A DNA stretch of 64,000 bases from Parathalassolituus penaei (GCF_026626885.1 NZ_JAPNOA010000019.1:1-64000), one strand, 5' to 3'; shown: positions 8,537 to 17,981, numbered from the stretch's first letter. Notes: generated by a model from the sequence alone, not told the origin. Program-made: numbers and translations.

Positions 8537-9484
8537 ATGAAACGAATTCTGACCAGCCTGCTGGTAGCAGGCCTTGGCCTGACCGCCCACAGCCAGTTGA
8601 TGGCAGCCGCTCCCACCACTGCCGACCTGCCACCCATGGTCAGCCTGGCCAGTGCTGGCCTGACCCCGAAATTTGCCGATCAGGTCTATGGCGAAAAATC
8701 CGCGGCCCAGCGTTTTGATGTGTATTTGCCAAGCACAGGTGACAACCCGTATCCGATGGTGATGTTTATCCACGGCGGCGGTTTCCGGATGGGCGACAAA
8801 ACCATGGTATCGCCCGCCATCGTCAAAGGCCTGCTGGATGCCGGTTATGCGGTGATCAGCACCAACTATCGCCTGTCCACAGAAGCCACCTTCCCGGCGG
8901 CTCCGCAAGACATCGGCCTCGCGATTGAATTCCTGCGCAACAACGCCGACCAGTACGACGTAAACCCCGACCAGCTGATTGTCATGGGTGAGTCGGCCGG
9001 TGCGAACCTCGCGGCCCTATCCGGCACCGCAGCCGCCAACGGCGTATTACGCGGCGCACTGCTGGATCGTGATGCCGACATCCGCCCACAAGGCATTATT
9101 GCCCTCTATCCACCGGTGGATTTCCAGCAGCTCGACAGCCTGATGCAGGAACAGGGGTGTGAAAACCCTAACCACAACGCCGCCGACAGTTTTGAATCCC
9201 TGTATCTGGGGGGTGCGATTACCAGCAAAACCGCCGAAGCCGAAGCCGCCAACCCGGTATCCCATATCGACTCCCGTACCCCACCCTTTATGATCCAGAA
9301 CGGCAACAAGGACTGCCAGATCGGCAACGCCCAGGCGTCTTTGCTGGTGAATGCCCTCAAGGGCCGACTGGTCCCGGTGAGTTATACCCAGCTCGACGGT
9401 GCAGGCCACGGCGGCCCGGAATTTGAAACCAGCGCCAATATCGAGGCCATCACCGAATGGATGCGTAAAACGCTGGGGAATTGA
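8537..9484 (+). CDS. Secreted alpha/beta-hydrolase (HSL-type carboxylesterase)
   Basis: 315 residues with a signal peptide (MKRILTSLLVAGLGLTAHS, cleavage probably after LMA). The oxyanion-hole motif HGGG is followed by FRMG, the nucleophile elbow is GESAG, the acid is probably in NGNKDC and the catalytic His is in GAGHGG. This is the hormone-sensitive-lipase/BD-FAE esterase pattern. It should hydrolyse ester bonds outside the cytoplasm. It appears monocistronic. Confidence 0.88.
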   Translation: MKRILTSLLVAGLGLTAHSQLMAAAPTTADLPPMVSLASAGLTPKFADQVYGEKSAAQRFDVYLPSTGDNPYPMVMFIHGGGFRMGDKTMVSPAIVKGLLDAGYAVISTNYRLSTEATFPAAPQDIGLAIEFLRNNADQYDVNPDQLIVMGESAGANLAALSGTAAANGVLRGALLDRDADIRPQGIIALYPPVDFQQLDSLMQEQGCENPNHNAADSFESLYLGGAITSKTAEAEAANPVSHIDSRTPPFMIQNGNKDCQIGNAQASLLVNALKGRLVPVSYTQLDGAGHGGPEFETSANIEAITEWMRKTLGN

Positions 9485-9590
9485 GGGGGCTTACCCTCGG
9501 CAGCAATGCCGTTGCAACGGATTCACCGACCCACAGGGCAGGCATAGCCGTTATAATGCCCGCCCCTGTGAACAACCCGGAGACAGCGTT

Positions 9591-10109
9591 GTGAAGCCGT
9601 CCGGTTCTGCCGTTATTGCCCTCTGTAACCCCAAAAGCCCCACCAACGTCGGCGCAGTACTGCGGGCCTGCGCCTGTTTTGGCCACGATCAGCTGGTCTA
9701 CACCGGCACCCGCTTTGAACTGGCCGACTACTACCAGACCGCCACCCGCAACGCCGGAGACAAGGTCAACCGTCGTCGCGTTAATAACATCGCAGCGATC
9801 AAGGAACCCCACCAGCAATTGGTCGCAGTGGAGTTTGCTGTGGGAGCAACCGCACTGCCGGAGTTCGAACACCCCGAACACGCCATTTATGTATTCGGCC
9901 CAGAAGACGGCTCGGTGGATCAGGCAACCCTCGATGCCTGTGACCACGTGGTGTTTATCCCCACCCTCACCAGCCTCAACCTCGGCGCCACCGTGAACGT
10001 GGTGTTGTACGACCGCATCGCCAAACAACCACCGATGGATAAAGACGATACGGATCAGCTCATCAAAACCAGCCGTGATGTGAATAATCGCCTGAAGGTC
10101 AGAAACTGA
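9591..10109 (+). CDS. TrmH/SpoU-family RNA methyltransferase
   Basis: 172 residues. The GTG at 9591 is chosen as start because GGAGA lies seven bases upstream and the conserved fold begins at IALCNPKSPTNVG. The SPOUT signature blocks are present: NPKSPTNVGAVLRAC, then IYVFGPEDGS, and SLNLGATVNVVLYDR near the C-terminus, which form the knotted SAM site. The N-terminal Asn-Pro-Lys-Ser and length fit single-domain TrmH-like rRNA or tRNA 2'-O-methylases. The target nucleotide is unknown. A TATAAT lies at 9552-9557. Confidence 0.85.
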   Translation: MKPSGSAVIALCNPKSPTNVGAVLRACACFGHDQLVYTGTRFELADYYQTATRNAGDKVNRRRVNNIAAIKEPHQQLVAVEFAVGATALPEFEHPEHAIYVFGPEDGSVDQATLDACDHVVFIPTLTSLNLGATVNVVLYDRIAKQPPMDKDDTDQLIKTSRDVNNRLKVRN

Positions 10110-10369
10110 CTATCAGCCAGCACGCGAAGGTAATTAGCAGGAGATAGCGGAAAATAGAGGGAAATAGAGGGAAATAACGGCAATGGCAGGCAACAGAAGC
10201 TGAGCTGGACCGAAGCGAACGTTGCGCTGGTGGATAACCAGCCAACGTTCGACAGATGCGGGCCTGCAGAAAGGTTCGGGCAGGAATCAGGTTGGACTGC
10301 GGCGGATTCAGCGCCTGACTGAGTATTGGCGGCGATGGACAAGCCACCAACACTATCCCATTGCCCCCA

Positions 10370-11074
10370 TCAGGCTTTTGGCATGAGCTCATAAAACTTG
10401 GTATCCGTCACCAGCACCGGCTGCGGATAAGGCCGCGTCGTTTTCTGACGATCTGAATCCATCACCCGGATCTCAAAATAGCGGCTATACAGCTCAGCCA
10501 GCTCGGCATCAATCGTTCCTTGTGTATCACGCTCCTGCAGATCTTCTACCGTCAGCACATACATAGGGCACTGACCATCCGGCAGAATGCGACGCATATG
10601 ACGCACGTACAGCGGACGAATCGACACTCCCAGCGCGGTCAGTGAAGCACAGTCATACACCAGATCCACACGACCCAGCAGGGCTGATGTCATTTCGAAA
10701 AAATCGCCCCGGAACAGGGTAAAACCGCCCCCTTGCCAGCAATCAAAACCGGCCATTATCTGGCGCTGATACGGAATGCTGTTGTCCTCAAAGAAGGCCT
10801 TGATCGCCACCTCACTCAGCTCAATCCCCACCACCTCAAAACCTTGCGCCCGCAACCACAGCATATCGACACTTTTGCCACACAAGGGCACCAATACCCG
10901 CTGCACCGGCTCAGCCACCGGCGGCCAATGCTTGCGTAAAAATTCATTGGTCGAGGTTTTGTGAAAAGCGATCTGATCACGACGCCACATCGACAACCAG
11001 GCCTGGTTATCGGCATCCGTACGGGTGGGAGGAGCCTGCAAACGATTTTGTTTGTTTCTGACTTTTTTACTCAT
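10370..11074 (-). CDS. tpm: Thiopurine S-methyltransferase
   Basis: 234 residues with the TPMT signatures RVLVPLCGKSVDMLWL and VVGIELSE, followed by VDLVYDCASLTAL. The family transfers methyl from SAM to thiopurines and, in bacteria, to selenium or tellurium oxyanions. The N-terminal 15-20 residues are basic and probably an extension or a late start; ATG 11074 is kept as the only clear start. It stands alone on the minus strand. Confidence 0.9.
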   Translation of the reverse strand: MSKKVRNKQNRLQAPPTRTDADNQAWLSMWRRDQIAFHKTSTNEFLRKHWPPVAEPVQRVLVPLCGKSVDMLWLRAQGFEVVGIELSEVAIKAFFEDNSIPYQRQIMAGFDCWQGGGFTLFRGDFFEMTSALLGRVDLVYDCASLTALGVSIRPLYVRHMRRILPDGQCPMYVLTVEDLQERDTQGTIDAELAELYSRYFEIRVMDSDRQKTTRPYPQPVLVTDTKFYELMPKA

Positions 11075-11327
11075 GGTATCGATCTACCCCGGTGAACACA
11101 GGCAAATCAAAACCGATGCGGAATGTAGCGGCCAGGCGTGTGATGGGCCCACCTTAACAGGTTTACGGAGACAACATCCGCTTGAATAACAAATAAACAG
11201 CAATGACATCAACCACACGCCCCCAACCGAGCTGAAGATCAGAAACATCCGGCAGGCACAACCCTTGATCCACGGCTCCGCAAACGTCATCCTTGCCAGC
11301 CAGTCAGCATCGGAATCAAGGGAAGCG

Positions 11328-12350
11328 ATGAGCGATATCAAACTGTTCGCGCTCGATCAGGGCAACGCCAGCGAATTATCCGGCCACAGCGCCAGCCTCG
11401 AAAAACACCTGCAACAGGATATCGAGCGCAACATGCTCACCCTGCTGGGCGTGAATTTTCTGGCCAGCGAATACAGCACTGGCAAAACTCATCGCGGTCG
11501 CATTGATTCGCTGGGGCTTGATGAAAACAACTGCCCGGTCATCATCGAATACAAACGCCACAGTAATGAAAACGTGATCAATCAGGGTCTGTTTTACCTC
11601 GACTGGTTGCTCGACCATCAGGCCGAATTCCGCTGGCTGGTAATGGAAACACTCGGCAAGGAAACCGCCGATGCCATTGAATGGAACGGCACCCGCCTGA
11701 TCTGCATCGCTGCTGACTTCAACCGCTACGACGAACACGCTGTCCAGCAGATCAACCGCAATATCGAACTGATGCGCTACCGCTACTTCGGCGCAAACCT
11801 GCTGTTGCTGGAACTGGTCAACGCCCAGACCGCCCAGCTCAGCCAAACCAGCAAAGTAGTCGCCGCTGCCAGCTCCACTCTTTCCAGCCCGGCACTGACC
11901 AGCACCACCGTCGAAACCATCAGCACTTCCAGCGACACCAGCCCACAGGACACAACCGTCGCCGATGCCAAACCCGCCACGCGCGGTGACAAAAGCCAGC
12001 AGGAACGTCTGGCCGAAGCATCACCGCAGTTGCTGGAGTTCTACACCAGCCTCTGTGACTACATCGAATCCCTGGGTGACGAAGTCCAGCGCAAGGAGCT
12101 AAAGCTCTACACCGCCTTCAAACGCATCCGGAATTTTGCCTGCGTATTGGTGGTTAATGGCCGCGATCCACGATTACAGCTGTATCTGAACCTGCCGGGC
12201 TCGGAGGCAAACGGCAAGGATGAAAAGTGGATGCGGGATGTCAGTGAAATCGGCCGTTGGGGCACTGGCGATCTGGAGGTCAACGTCCGCACGGCCGAAG
12301 AGCTGGAAGAAGCCAGGTTGTTGATAGAAAAGGCTTACCGGGAGAGCTGA
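11328..12350 (+). CDS. Nuclease-like DUF5655-domain protein
   Basis: About 340 residues from ATG 11328, with AAGGGAAG just upstream. The N-terminal part carries RIDSLGLDENNCPVIIEYKR, matching the PD-(D/E)xK core (Asp ... Glu-x-Lys) of the NucS/DUF91-like fold. A Thr/Ser-rich linker (about 190-235) leads to a C-terminal DUF5655 domain (KLYTAFKRIRNFACVLV). Such proteins are annotated as predicted nucleases or transporters, and none is well studied to my knowledge. It precedes the three-gene module at 12484-15590 by 133 bases on the same strand and could belong to it. Confidence 0.7.
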   Translation: MSDIKLFALDQGNASELSGHSASLEKHLQQDIERNMLTLLGVNFLASEYSTGKTHRGRIDSLGLDENNCPVIIEYKRHSNENVINQGLFYLDWLLDHQAEFRWLVMETLGKETADAIEWNGTRLICIAADFNRYDEHAVQQINRNIELMRYRYFGANLLLLELVNAQTAQLSQTSKVVAAASSTLSSPALTSTTVETISTSSDTSPQDTTVADAKPATRGDKSQQERLAEASPQLLEFYTSLCDYIESLGDEVQRKELKLYTAFKRIRNFACVLVVNGRDPRLQLYLNLPGSEANGKDEKWMRDVSEIGRWGTGDLEVNVRTAEELEEARLLIEKAYRES

Positions 12351-12483
12351 TAGTTAATCGACTGTGGCTACATTCGATGCTGGTTTTTATTACCTGATCA
12401 CCAGTCTCCGATTGTTTTATCGTGAGCGTCAAAGCCTTCTTTTGTATCATCATTCACTTATCTGAAATCTGAATGGACGGGTT

Positions 12484-12903
12484 ATGCAAAACAAGAAAAC
12501 GGATTTTCTCAACGCTCACCAACGCCACTGGCGGGACGCAGAACTATTATTCCAGCAACAACGCTGGGCCAACGCTGATCATCTGTATGGTTTTTCGGCA
12601 GAGTGCGGGCTTAAAGCTTTGATGATCGAGTTTGGAATGCCTCATACCGATAGTTATCCTGAACGAGAAAAAGATAGAAAGCATATTGATAAGGTTTGGT
12701 GTCGTTATAGCACGTATCAAGAAGGGCATGACAAAGGACCTGGTTTTGCTCTGCCTGCGACCGAACCATTCAGTAATTGGAACGCATCAGACCGCTATGC
12801 CCACGATAACCAGTTCAGCGAGCTCGATACAACGAATCATCGAATAGCTGCGGATTTGATCTGGCAACTGATCAAGAAAGCCCAACGAGATGGATTATTA
12901 TGA
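12484..12903 (+). CDS. HEPN-like protein of a three-gene module
   Basis: 139 residues, all helical. The segment HWRDAELLFQ...LYGFSAECGLKALM matches the HEPN superfamily first helices (aromatic, Ala-x-x-Leu-Leu, then Glu-x-x-Leu-Lys). The C-terminal DRYAHDNQ...HRIAADLIWQL resembles the Trp/Arg-Tyr end of these proteins. A clear Rx4-6H ribonuclease motif is not seen, so catalysis is uncertain. Its stop overlaps the next gene by ATGA (12900-12903), implying translational coupling. HEPN proteins are frequent effectors in toxin-antitoxin and phage-defence loci. Confidence 0.65.
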   Translation: MQNKKTDFLNAHQRHWRDAELLFQQQRWANADHLYGFSAECGLKALMIEFGMPHTDSYPEREKDRKHIDKVWCRYSTYQEGHDKGPGFALPATEPFSNWNASDRYAHDNQFSELDTTNHRIAADLIWQLIKKAQRDGLL

Positions 12904-14186
12904 CCACCTTTGACCAGATCACTGGCATTGTCTCCGAGGTATTTACCCAACATCAGCCAGTATTGGCAGAGTTGGGGACGGTACTGGTCAACCGGGATCT
13001 CAACGGCCGGGTGCGCCTGATTCTGTCGGAAACCATTGAAAACAACCCTGATCAGCTTGAGCGCCTGCAACCTTTGCTGGAAACGCTAAGTGAGCAACTG
13101 GCTCCGCACGCCTGGCCCGCCAATCGGCTGGTGTTGTTTGAAGACAATCTGGATGCTATCAAACAAGGTGCTCCGTGGTTCGCTCTTGAGGGGTTCGATA
13201 ACGTATTCATTGTTGACCGCCTCGCAACAGAAACCGACTGGCAAACCATCGAAGCGGAGTCCGCCACACCTCGCGTTGTGTTCTTCTCCATCAAAGGTGG
13301 CGTTGGTCGTTCTTCCGCGTTGGCTGCCTCCGCCTGGTCACTGGCGCAGGCCGGTAAAAAGGTGCTGGTGCTCGACCTTGATCTGGAATCCCCAGGCCTC
13401 TCTACTGCCATTCTGCCTGACTACAAACAGCCTGCTTACGGTATTACGGACTGGCTGGTCGAGGATCTGGTAGATAATGGCGACAGTATTCTGCAATACA
13501 TGGTTGCCAGCAGCGACCTGTCTCGTGATGGCGAGATTCTGGTTGTCCCGGCACATGGCGCCGATCCCGGTGAATATATTTCCAAACTGGGTCGGGTCTG
13601 GATGCCCAAGGTGCAGGCCGATGGCAGCCGGGAACGCTGGTCGCAACGCCTGCAACGACTGGTCAATCAACTGGAAGACAAATATCAGCCCGATATTGTC
13701 CTGATCGACTCACGTGCCGGTATCGACGAGGTCGCTTCAAGCTGTATTACCGATCTGGGCGCAACGCTGATTCTGTTATTTGCAATTGATGGCAGCCAGA
13801 CCTGGAGCGGCTACAAAATCCTGTTTGAGCACTGGCAACGCAGCCATGCCATTATTGATATCAGGGAACGCCTGCAAATTGTCTCCGGATTAACCCCGGA
13901 CACAGAGACCATCAGCTACCTCGAACGACTGCGGGCTAACGCCTGGAATCTGTTTGCCGACACCCAATACGATGAGATTAAACCCGGTGAATTAATGGCT
14001 GACGGCTGGAACTTTGAGGAATCCGATGACACGGCACCGCATTCGCCCTGGGCCATACAATGGAACCGCAGCTTTACCGGGTTACAATCCTTGTACGGGC
14101 GCCTGGCCAAAATCGACTCCAATCAGGTTGCCATGATATTTGGACCACTGATCGAGGGTATCAGCGCTGTTCTGGAGAAAGACTGA
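12900..14186 (+). CDS. KGGVGR-type ParA/MinD-like ATPase
   Basis: 428 residues. An N-terminal region of about 120 residues of no recognised fold precedes a SIMIBI ATPase with deviant Walker A KGGVGRSS (132-139), where ParA/MinD usually have KGGVGKT/S, then LDLDLESPG (switch region) and IVLIDSRAG (Walker B region). The KGGVGR variant marks a branch found in bacterial conflict loci. It overlaps the HEPN-like gene by four bases, and the next gene starts directly after its stop, so the three are one operon. Its likely role is an NTP-dependent sensor or scaffold; this is inference. Confidence 0.75.
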   Translation: MTTFDQITGIVSEVFTQHQPVLAELGTVLVNRDLNGRVRLILSETIENNPDQLERLQPLLETLSEQLAPHAWPANRLVLFEDNLDAIKQGAPWFALEGFDNVFIVDRLATETDWQTIEAESATPRVVFFSIKGGVGRSSALAASAWSLAQAGKKVLVLDLDLESPGLSTAILPDYKQPAYGITDWLVEDLVDNGDSILQYMVASSDLSRDGEILVVPAHGADPGEYISKLGRVWMPKVQADGSRERWSQRLQRLVNQLEDKYQPDIVLIDSRAGIDEVASSCITDLGATLILLFAIDGSQTWSGYKILFEHWQRSHAIIDIRERLQIVSGLTPDTETISYLERLRANAWNLFADTQYDEIKPGELMADGWNFEESDDTAPHSPWAIQWNRSFTGLQSLYGRLAKIDSNQVAMIFGPLIEGISAVLEKD

Positions 14187-15590
14187 ATGACCGAAGCCCA
14201 ACACCTGCGGCACGCCATACTCTCGGCTGCGTTGGAAACCAGTAATCATGGTGAAACACCGACGACAGGCACCCTGTATATTCCGCTGTCTCATCTGAAA
14301 GCCTTGCGGCTGGATGCCAGCGTCGTGGTGGGTGGTCGCGGCGTCGGCAAATCCTTCTGGACAGCAGCCCTGCGTGCCCCTGAGCTACGCGCCACCATTG
14401 GTGCGGCTTTGCCAGAGCTGGATATCGAGCTGTTTACCGGCCATTCCGAAAAGCAGGATGACCCCGCCTACCCCACTGAAGATGAATTTGCTCAACTGCT
14501 GGCTCGCGGTTATCAGACCCTGGATATCTGGAAGGCCGTGATCCATCGCTGGATTGCTGCCAAAAACCAGACCACAGTGCCCACCCAAAGCTGGCCTGAA
14601 ACGCTGGAATGGCAGAAAAACAGCCCCCATGAATCCGCAGCACTGATGCGGCAGCCACGTAGCTGGAAAGGTCTGATTCTGTTTGATGCACTGGATCGCA
14701 CCAGCCGTGACTGGCAACAAATGGACGAAATTGTCCGTGGTCTGTTGCAAGCCATTTTGTGGCTGAAATCCTTTAACGGATTATATGGCAAGGTATTCCT
14801 GCGTGAGGATCAGGCAGAACGCACGGTATTCAACTTCCCGGATGCATCCAAACTCAAGGCATCCCGAGCAGATCTGAACTGGGCACGCCACGATTTACAC
14901 GGACTGTTATGGCAACGCCTGATTAATGCTCCGCAGCAACACGGCGAGTTATTACGTGAGCAGTTGCCAGCATCGCTGTATTCGCAACGTAACGGAATCT
15001 ATCTGCTAAACGACGAAATGAAACGGGAAACCGAACAGCAGCGAGAAGCCTTTGCAAAGCTTGCAGGCCCATGGATGGGTAAGGATAAGAGAAGAGGCGT
15101 CCCCTACACCTGGTCGGTTAGCCATCTGGCCGATGGTCGAGGACAGGCGTCTCCACGTTCATTTTTGGCGGCAATCAAAGAAGCAACTGAAGAAACCTGC
15201 GATCGTTATCCCGACCACCCTCAAGCTTTACATTACGAAAGCATCAAACGCGGTATTCAAAAAGCATCGGGTATTCGAGTATCCGAGTTGGAGGAGGATT
15301 ACCCATGGATTTCAACCGTAATGGAGCCATTGTGCGGATTGACTCTGCCTTGTGAATTCGACGTATTTGAAACTCATTGGCAAACTAGTTTTCCCAATGG
15401 GCCATCATCTATTCAATCTCATCGACTACCAGCCCAGCATTCTGAAAAAGGCTGGCAAGGCATCGTGGAAGACCTGAAACGTCTGGGTATCATGGAAACC
15501 AAGAAAGACGGTCGACTCGATATGCCCGACCTGTATCGGGTGGGATTCGGGCTTGGCCGTCGCGGCGGGGTGAAGCCTCAAAACAAATAG
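14187..15590 (+). CDS. Unfamiliar P-loop NTPase of a three-gene module
   Basis: 467 residues starting the base after the ATPase stop. A P-loop GGRGVGKS lies at 49-56, a Walker B-like LILFDALD at 163-170, and a helical C-terminal half includes MGKDKRRGVPYTWSVSHL and a final basic tail. It resembles a STAND- or AAA-like ATPase but no family is recognised. No transmembrane segment is present. Coupling to the HEPN-like and KGGVGR genes suggests they form one complex. A terminator follows at 15624-15659. Confidence 0.7.
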   Translation: MTEAQHLRHAILSAALETSNHGETPTTGTLYIPLSHLKALRLDASVVVGGRGVGKSFWTAALRAPELRATIGAALPELDIELFTGHSEKQDDPAYPTEDEFAQLLARGYQTLDIWKAVIHRWIAAKNQTTVPTQSWPETLEWQKNSPHESAALMRQPRSWKGLILFDALDRTSRDWQQMDEIVRGLLQAILWLKSFNGLYGKVFLREDQAERTVFNFPDASKLKASRADLNWARHDLHGLLWQRLINAPQQHGELLREQLPASLYSQRNGIYLLNDEMKRETEQQREAFAKLAGPWMGKDKRRGVPYTWSVSHLADGRGQASPRSFLAAIKEATEETCDRYPDHPQALHYESIKRGIQKASGIRVSELEEDYPWISTVMEPLCGLTLPCEFDVFETHWQTSFPNGPSSIQSHRLPAQHSEKGWQGIVEDLKRLGIMETKKDGRLDMPDLYRVGFGLGRRGGVKPQNK

Positions 15591-15623
15591 GCTTATGTTT
15601 AACATTCAAGCCTAGCCTCAAAA

Positions 15624-15659
15624 CAAAACCCCGTTGCCTGGCTCCGGGGTTTTGTTTTT
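15624..15659. terminator. Rho-independent terminator, repeated type
   Basis: AAAACCCCG and CGGGGTTTT pair around a short loop, followed by GTTTTT, so it can end the plus-strand module and also faces the convergent PEBP gene. Nearly the same hairpin recurs at 17213-17250 and 19226-19255. Confidence 0.85.
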
Positions 15660-15703
15660 ACAACAGGATGACGCTACCGGAAAAAACCAAACCAGACAGA
15701 GTC

Positions 15704-16252
15704 CTAACGCTGGTACAGCGCTTCAATGGTTGAAGACGCCAACGCTGAGCCGTTGACCATATAACCGGTCAAAGCCGCTGATGCATCTTTGGGCAAATCG
15801 AGAGGAGCCGGTAACGCATAAAGGGTAAAACGGTAATGGTGAACACCGTGTCCCGGTGGCGGGCAAGCGCCGCCAAAGCCATAAACGCCGTAATCGTTAC
15901 GCATGGACTGGCTGCCTTTCGGCAGTTCTGCGCCTCCTGCTCCTGCTCCGGCGCTCAGGCTCGTTACCTCTGCCGGGATATTGATCAATTGCCAGTGCCA
16001 CCAGCCGCTGCCGGTCGGGGCGTCAGCATCGTGTACCAGCAAGGCATAGGCTTTGGTGCCTTCAGGTGCGCCGCTCCAGCTCAACGCCGGTGAACGGTTG
16101 TCACCAGTACAGCCAAATCCCTGAAACTCCTGGGCTTTTGGCATCATCTGGCCCTGCTGGATGTCACTGCTTTGCAGTACCAGTTCGGCGCTGGCCTGAG
16201 GAGCGATTGCGCAGCTGGCCAGCAAGGCCAAACTCCATACGGACTTATTCAT
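15704..16252 (-). CDS. YbhB/YbcL-type PEBP (Raf kinase inhibitor-like) protein
   Basis: 182 residues with a signal peptide ending ASA (about residue 22). The phosphatidylethanolamine-binding fold is shown by HDADAPTGSGWWHW and GACPPPGHGVHHYRF. Two of these blocks line the anion-binding pocket. The role of bacterial PEBPs is uncertain; they may bind small phosphorylated or lipid ligands in the periplasm. It appears to be a single-gene unit. Confidence 0.9.
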   Translation of the reverse strand: MNKSVWSLALLASCAIAPQASAELVLQSSDIQQGQMMPKAQEFQGFGCTGDNRSPALSWSGAPEGTKAYALLVHDADAPTGSGWWHWQLINIPAEVTSLSAGAGAGGAELPKGSQSMRNDYGVYGFGGACPPPGHGVHHYRFTLYALPAPLDLPKDASAALTGYMVNGSALASSTIEALYQR

Positions 16253-16346
16253 AATGACCTCTCGTTGTAATCCGTTGCGATAACAGGAGGTCAGCTTAAT
16301 CAGGCCGCGGCCACGCCATTAGTACCAGCGCTGCCAACTTTTCGCC

Positions 16347-17153
16347 TTATCCGGTCATTCGGGTTTTACGTAACTCCGATGGCGTCAGACCAAAGGTCTG
16401 CCGGAAGCGGTCAGTAAAACGCGAGTGTGATTGATAACCGCAACGTTCAGCGACCATCGCCACCGGCAGCTCAGTGGTCTGCAGCAGTGTCAGGGCGACG
16501 CCCAGTCGGGCCTGATCGCGCAGCGTGGTCAGGCTGGTGTTTTCCTGGCGCAGCCTGCGTCGCAGGGTCGATTCACTCATGGCCAATGCCGCTGCCAGCT
16601 CGGCACTGCCAGGATCACTGGCTGGATTGGCCGCCAGGCGGTTGTAGATCTGGTGCGACAGCCCCGGTGGTTCGATCATCTGGCCGATCTGGTGAAAGCC
16701 CTCATGCCAGAGTGCATGCAGAATTTCCTGACGGCGCAATGGCCACAGGTGTTGTGGAGCCCAGGTCGCCCACTCCACAAACTGGGTAAGAGTTCGGCCC
16801 AGCAAAGGGCTCAGTTCGCCACGCAGGTATTTGTCACGACTGCGGCCCTTGCCAATAAAGGGCAGGAAATCTTCGTATTCAAATTCGATCAGCAAGGCCC
16901 GATAACCGTTGCCAGACGGCACGTTGCGCATTTCCAGCGCCGCATGATTGGAGAGCAGAAGAAAATCGCCCGCCTGGCCGGTGACTTCAGTTTCACCAAG
17001 CAGCTGTTTGCAGCCATCCAGCACACACACCAGCAACGGCCGTGAAATCGGTACGTTGGCGATACGTTGTTCGTATACCGACGAAAAGCAGGCAAACGGC
17101 AGTGCCTTGCCAGACCCGACAGCAAGTTCGACGGCAGTTTTGAGGTTTTCCAC
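16347..17153 (-). CDS. AraC-family transcriptional regulator
   Basis: About 268 residues. The GTG start at 17153 (VENLKTAVELAV) is chosen because GGAG is seven bases upstream, rather than the further ATG at 17183. An N-terminal AraC-type ligand/dimer domain is followed by two helix-turn-helix units in the last 100 residues (MSESTLRRRLRQ; VAERCGYQSHSRFTDRFRQTFG), with the usual GxxPSE-like end. The target is unknown; it lies next to the PEBP gene on the same strand, about 94 bases away. Confidence 0.88.
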   Translation of the reverse strand: MENLKTAVELAVGSGKALPFACFSSVYEQRIANVPISRPLLVCVLDGCKQLLGETEVTGQAGDFLLLSNHAALEMRNVPSGNGYRALLIEFEYEDFLPFIGKGRSRDKYLRGELSPLLGRTLTQFVEWATWAPQHLWPLRRQEILHALWHEGFHQIGQMIEPPGLSHQIYNRLAANPASDPGSAELAAALAMSESTLRRRLRQENTSLTTLRDQARLGVALTLLQTTELPVAMVAERCGYQSHSRFTDRFRQTFGLTPSELRKTRMTG

Positions 17154-17212
17154 TGGCAGGCTCCGTTGGCAGCGACGAGGCAATATACATCAGCCATAGC
17201 AGCCTCAAAAAA

Positions 17213-17250
17213 CAAAACCCCGGAGCGCAAGCAACGGGGTTTTGTTTTTT
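17213..17250. terminator. Repeated terminator hairpin upstream of AraC gene
   Basis: AAAACCCCGG and AACGGGGTTTTG form the same hairpin as at 15624 and 19226, in the other orientation, with TTTTTT after it. It sits upstream of the AraC gene, not behind any visible plus-strand gene, which suggests it was carried in as a module boundary. The rest of 17154-17543 holds no gene; its right end carries the hipBA operator. Confidence 0.7.
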
Positions 17251-17497
17251 AACTGTGATCCGATTGGCTCAGGATTACCGAGAGCCAAGGGAGGGTTTCT
17301 TGCTCAGTCTTCGCAGCTAACAGCAGCTCCTGCATCAACAGCGACGGCTACGCAGATTGCACAGCCCGCGCAGCCAACGGCTGCCTCTGCTGGTAGATAA
17401 CACCCGGGCCAGAGTCCTATCGCTCCTCCCACTCCTGAAAACCACACCAATCAGGCACGGCACTCGTCCACCTGACCGCTATTGCCACCTCACAAAA

Positions 17498-17544
17498 TGA
17501 AACTATAATTTCATTAATTAACACTTAGTGAAATTATAGTTTCA
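17498..17544. promoter_or_regulatory. hipBA operator: two palindromic half-boxes
   Basis: TGAAACTATAATTTCA (17498-17513) and TGAAATTATAGTTTCA (17529-17544) are a near-perfect pair of inverted copies. The second overlaps the hipB start codon. HipB-type XRE proteins bind paired operators of this kind and repress their own operon, so these are likely autoregulatory sites. Confidence 0.75.
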
Positions 17545-17981
17545 TGAGAAAAGCCAGACAATCCACCATGTTCCCAGAGGAACAGAACATTCTGCGACAG
17601 CTGGGTGAGAATATCCGGCTTGCCATGAAGCGTCGCAAGCTGACCCAGACGATGCTGGCGGAACGTACCGGTTTCTCCAAACCGACGTTGCGCAATATCG
17701 AGCGTGGCGAATCCACGGTATCGATCGGACACTATTTGCGGGTGTTGTCGGTTCTGGGGCTGGCGGCCGATATGGCAGCGGTTGGTTCAGACGATGTCCT
17801 CGGACAAAAACTGCAAGATATTGAGTTGCTCAAGTCTTCCGCTTCCGGCAGCGCTAACCGCGACAAAGCCACTCAGCCCCCTTCTCCTGATGCAAACTCT
17901 TCTGCCTCCGGTCGTATTCAAGCCTTGCTGGAGAAAGCCAGACAGACTGCACCTGTCAGCGATCAGGAAAAGCCTTCATGA
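17544..17981 (+). CDS. hipB: HipB-like XRE antitoxin
   Basis: 145 residues. A Cro/C1-type helix-turn-helix lies at about 18-75 (LTQTMLAERTGFSKPTLRNIERGE), followed by a flexible Ser/Pro-rich tail. ATG 17544 has no Shine-Dalgarno; the alternative ATG 17568 is possible. It overlaps the HipA gene by ATGA (17978-17981), typical of hipBA operons. It should neutralise HipA and repress the operon through the upstream palindromes. Confidence 0.88.
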   Translation: MRKARQSTMFPEEQNILRQLGENIRLAMKRRKLTQTMLAERTGFSKPTLRNIERGESTVSIGHYLRVLSVLGLAADMAAVGSDDVLGQKLQDIELLKSSASGSANRDKATQPPSPDANSSASGRIQALLEKARQTAPVSDQEKPS

